Source: Actinomycetes bacterium (GTDB taxonomy: Bacteria > Actinomycetota > Actinomycetes > Nanopelagicales > Nanopelagicaceae). From it: a stretch of DNA of 64,000 nucleotides. The stretch covers positions 1 through 64,000 of the forward strand of contig BJFY01000007.1 in NCBI GenBank assembly GCA_014190155.1. The letters are read 5' to 3'. Shown here in pieces: positions 62,363 to 64,000 of the stretch (its first letter is position 1; every line of letters begins with the position of its first letter). Under the pieces are notes generated by a model. The model was given only the letters and a program-made list of their open reading frames with translations, was not told where the DNA came from and searched no databases. The translations under genes and the position numbers were made by a program.

Positions 62363-63126
62363 TTTTTCTCCCCAATTGTGGTGGCATCTAACCAACGCGC
62401 TTGGCCAGTTTCACCATTGCTAATAAAATCAATTGCAGCGATGGCAACTTCATCGGAAGTTAATAATCGGCCACCTGGTTGTTTTAAAGCTAAAGCGGCT
62501 CGTAACTCATCGCGAGTTTTACCAGTCCTTGTAGCTGTTACATCTAAACCTTTATCTAGCATTGGCGTATCAACATAACCAGGGCATAGCGCATTCACAG
62601 TAATTCCGTACTTACTTAATTCGACAGCGCTAGCACGGACTACTCCCACTACAGCATGTTTTGAAGCGGCATATGCAGTGACAAATGCTTCACCCATTAA
62701 GCCTGCAATGCTTGCAATCACAATTACTCGACCATAATTTACAGTTTTCATAACTGGTGTAGCGGCACGAATGAATCTAAATGGTGCTGTAGTGTTTATT
62801 GCTAACGTCTTTTCCCAAATCGCATCTGTAGTGTCTTCAATTTTCCGCACATCTGCTTCGCCCGCATTAAGAATTATTACGTCAATGCCACCCCACGTGG
62901 CAACTACTTTAGAAATAATCTCATTTGGAATATTTTTCGAAGTTGCATCCGCTGCGATTACTAGAGTTTCCCCAAGTGCACCGATAACAACTTCATTCAA
63001 TTCAGATTCTGTTCGAGCAGTAACGGCAATTTTATGTTTAAGCGGATCATTTTTTAATTGCAAAACTATAGCCTTGCCGATGCCGCGCCCCGCGCCAGTT
63101 ACCAAAATCCGGAGTTGTCGATCCAT
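62359..63126 (-). CDS. Short-chain dehydrogenase (3-hydroxyacyl-type SDR)
   Basis: 255-residue SDR and first gene of a five-gene operon. Cofactor motif VTGAGRGIGKAIV near residue 9, LNAGEADV near 86, catalytic Ser in VIASIAGLMG near 138, Tyr-x3-Lys in YAASKHAV near 151, and PGYVDTPMLD near 182. The sequence resembles 3-hydroxybutyrate or 3-oxoacyl reductases, suggesting oxidation of a 3-hydroxyacyl substrate. GGAGGGGG lies 10 bases upstream of the ATG, and the stop overlaps ridA by 4 bases. It is divergent from a thiolase gene, 101 bases away. Confidence 0.92.
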   Translation of the reverse strand: MDRQLRILVTGAGRGIGKAIVLQLKNDPLKHKIAVTARTESELNEVVIGALGETLVIAADATSKNIPNEIISKVVATWGGIDVIILNAGEADVRKIEDTTDAIWEKTLAINTTAPFRFIRAATPVMKTVNYGRVIVIASIAGLMGEAFVTAYAASKHAVVGVVRASAVELSKYGITVNALCPGYVDTPMLDKGLDVTATRTGKTRDELRAALALKQPGGRLLTSDEVAIAAIDFISNGETGQARWLDATTIGEKK

Positions 63127-63148
63127 TTAAGAATTCCCCCTCCATAAG

Positions 63149-63161
63149 CGCACCATGTGCG
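63149..63161. promoter_or_regulatory. Palindrome CGCAC-CAT-GTGCG in the divergent SDR/thiolase region
   Basis: Perfect 5-base arms around CAT, 13 bases in total, placed 22 bases upstream of the SDR ATG and 66 bases upstream of the thiolase ATG. The position fits a repressor operator controlling both directions. No regulator gene lies inside the window nearby. Confidence 0.4.
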
Positions 63162-63227
63162 TAATATCGTTTCATAAAACACCATGTTAATGGCGAGTAA
63201 TGCTGCGGATGGTCAATAATACGCTAC

Positions 63228-64000
63228 ATGCAAGAGCGTAAAGCCATCATCTCTGCGGCGGTAAGAACCCCATTTGGCGCTTATTTTGGTGCTCTTTCCA
63301 AAGTTCGACCTGATGATTTATTGGCTTTCACAATTTCTGAATTAGTTAAGAAAGTTCCAAATTTAAATCTGGAATTAATTGACGATGTAATTATGGGCGA
63401 TTCAAATGGTGCTGGTGAAGATAATCGAAATGTTGCGCGAATGGGTGCGCTACTTGCTGGACTTCCTGAAAGCATTCCTGGTGTAACTTTAAATAGATTA
63501 TGCGGATCAGGTGGCGAAGCTGTGATTCAAGCATCTCGAGCAATTCGACTTGGTGATTACAACTATGTGATTGCAGGTGGAGTTGAATCAATGTCCCGGG
63601 CACCTTGGATAGTAGAGCGTGGCTCAAAAAAGAAACCAGAGCAAACCACTGATTTAGTGCTTAACCAATCAACTGTTGGTTGGCGGATGACTAATCCCAA
63701 ATTCCCGGCAGACTGGATACAAAGTCTTGGTCGTTGCGCTGAAGAAGTAAGTCAAAGGTTTGGAATTACTCGAAAACAAGTAGATGAATGGTCACTCCGC
63801 TCCCATCAACGCGCTGCTGTGGCTTGGGATAAGAAAATCCATGATGGTTTTGTAGTTCCATTTAACGGGCTTACATCTGATGAATCAATCCGTCGCGATA
63901 CTTCGCTGGAAAAACTTGGCGAATTACCTTCGGCTTTCTCTGAAGGTGGAACTGGAACTGCTGGAAACTCTTCTCCAATAAATGATGGCGCGGTTGCAAT
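63228..64000 (+). CDS. Acetyl-CoA acetyltransferase / 3-oxoacyl-CoA thiolase (C-terminus beyond window)
   Basis: The first 257 codons of a thiolase. Seen: AAVRTPFGAYFGALSKV near residue 10, the nucleophilic cysteine Cys92 in NRLCGSGGEAV, GGVESMSRAPWI near 116 and WSLRSHQRA near 188, all family-conserved; the His and second Cys are beyond the right edge. It would cleave a 3-oxoacyl-CoA with CoA. It is divergent from the SDR-RidA-ligase-mutase operon and is probably its last step. AATAAT lies 7 bases before the ATG, consistent with a leaderless start. TFGA-like starts elsewhere in frame are not better. Confidence 0.93.
   Translation, partial: MQERKAIISAAVRTPFGAYFGALSKVRPDDLLAFTISELVKKVPNLNLELIDDVIMGDSNGAGEDNRNVARMGALLAGLPESIPGVTLNRLCGSGGEAVIQASRAIRLGDYNYVIAGGVESMSRAPWIVERGSKKKPEQTTDLVLNQSTVGWRMTNPKFPADWIQSLGRCAEEVSQRFGITRKQVDEWSLRSHQRAAVAWDKKIHDGFVVPFNGLTSDESIRRDTSLEKLGELPSAFSEGGTGTAGNSSPINDGAVA

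Overview
This 64 kb window looks like chromosome of a streamlined actinobacterium, most likely a freshwater acI-type organism (Nanopelagicales, Planktophila/Nanopelagicus-like). Reasons: many gene families restricted to or typical of Actinobacteria (DUF3027, DUF3263, DUF2530, the divisome pair Glp and SepX/GlpR, actinobacterial-type SerC, a CopD-CtaG fusion), a moderately AT-rich base composition by eye, and very tight packing (start/stop overlaps, divergent start codons only 14-33 bp apart, no gene-free stretch above about 300 bp). The acI placement is inference; the phylum is well supported. No insertion sequence, prophage, CRISPR array or rRNA was seen.

Region 1 (1-20.2 kb) is a housekeeping block whose gene content I recall also clusters in Mycobacterium tuberculosis around Rv0992-Rv1020: mfd (cut by the left edge), ppc, pth, rplY, prs, glmU, tRNA-Gln, a TetR regulator, the operon rsmI-metG-tatD-rsmA-ispE, a protein mannosyltransferase, then sepX/glpR, a rimJ-like acetyltransferase, glp and 5-formyltetrahydrofolate cyclo-ligase. 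galU and rpfB, expected inside this block, are absent. Glp is an unusually short MoeA-like protein without the central domain and with degraded cofactor motifs.

Region 2 (20.2-35.2 kb) is mixed: acyl-CoA dehydrogenase, a CopD-CtaG fusion and a CopC-like protein lacking the usual copper ligands, FmdB, an MMPL exporter, tRNA-Arg, a saccharopine-dehydrogenase-family protein with an SDR, a secreted coiled-coil protein, a Tat-exported Rieske protein, a GGDEF protein, homospermidine synthase, photolyase and an esterase.

Region 3 (35.2-41.2 kb) is a maltodextrin-type operon, malE-malF-malG followed by a secreted alpha-amylase, with a strong RNA hairpin between malE and malF and no ATPase gene. Region 4 (41.2-56.8 kb) holds citrate synthase, pdxH-serC-MFS, a second MFS exporter, DUF2530, groEL-DUF3027-cold shock with a CIRCE operator, DUF3263, an SDR-DUF2867/PLP-decarboxylase pair, NADH dehydrogenase type 2, a hydrolase, a GMC oxidoreductase and tRNA-Thr.

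Region 5 (56.8-64 kb) is a compact acyl-CoA operon, SDR-RidA-ADP-forming acyl-CoA synthetase-AMP-forming acyl-CoA ligase-B12-type acyl-CoA mutase large subunit, with a thiolase running divergently off the right edge. It reads as an organic-acid catabolic route of unknown substrate.

A recurring signal not tied to any one gene is TAnnnT followed by 6 or 7 bases and then the start codon, without a Shine-Dalgarno sequence. It occurs at about eleven genes and points to widespread leaderless transcription. In two divergent pairs the two -10 hexamers physically overlap.
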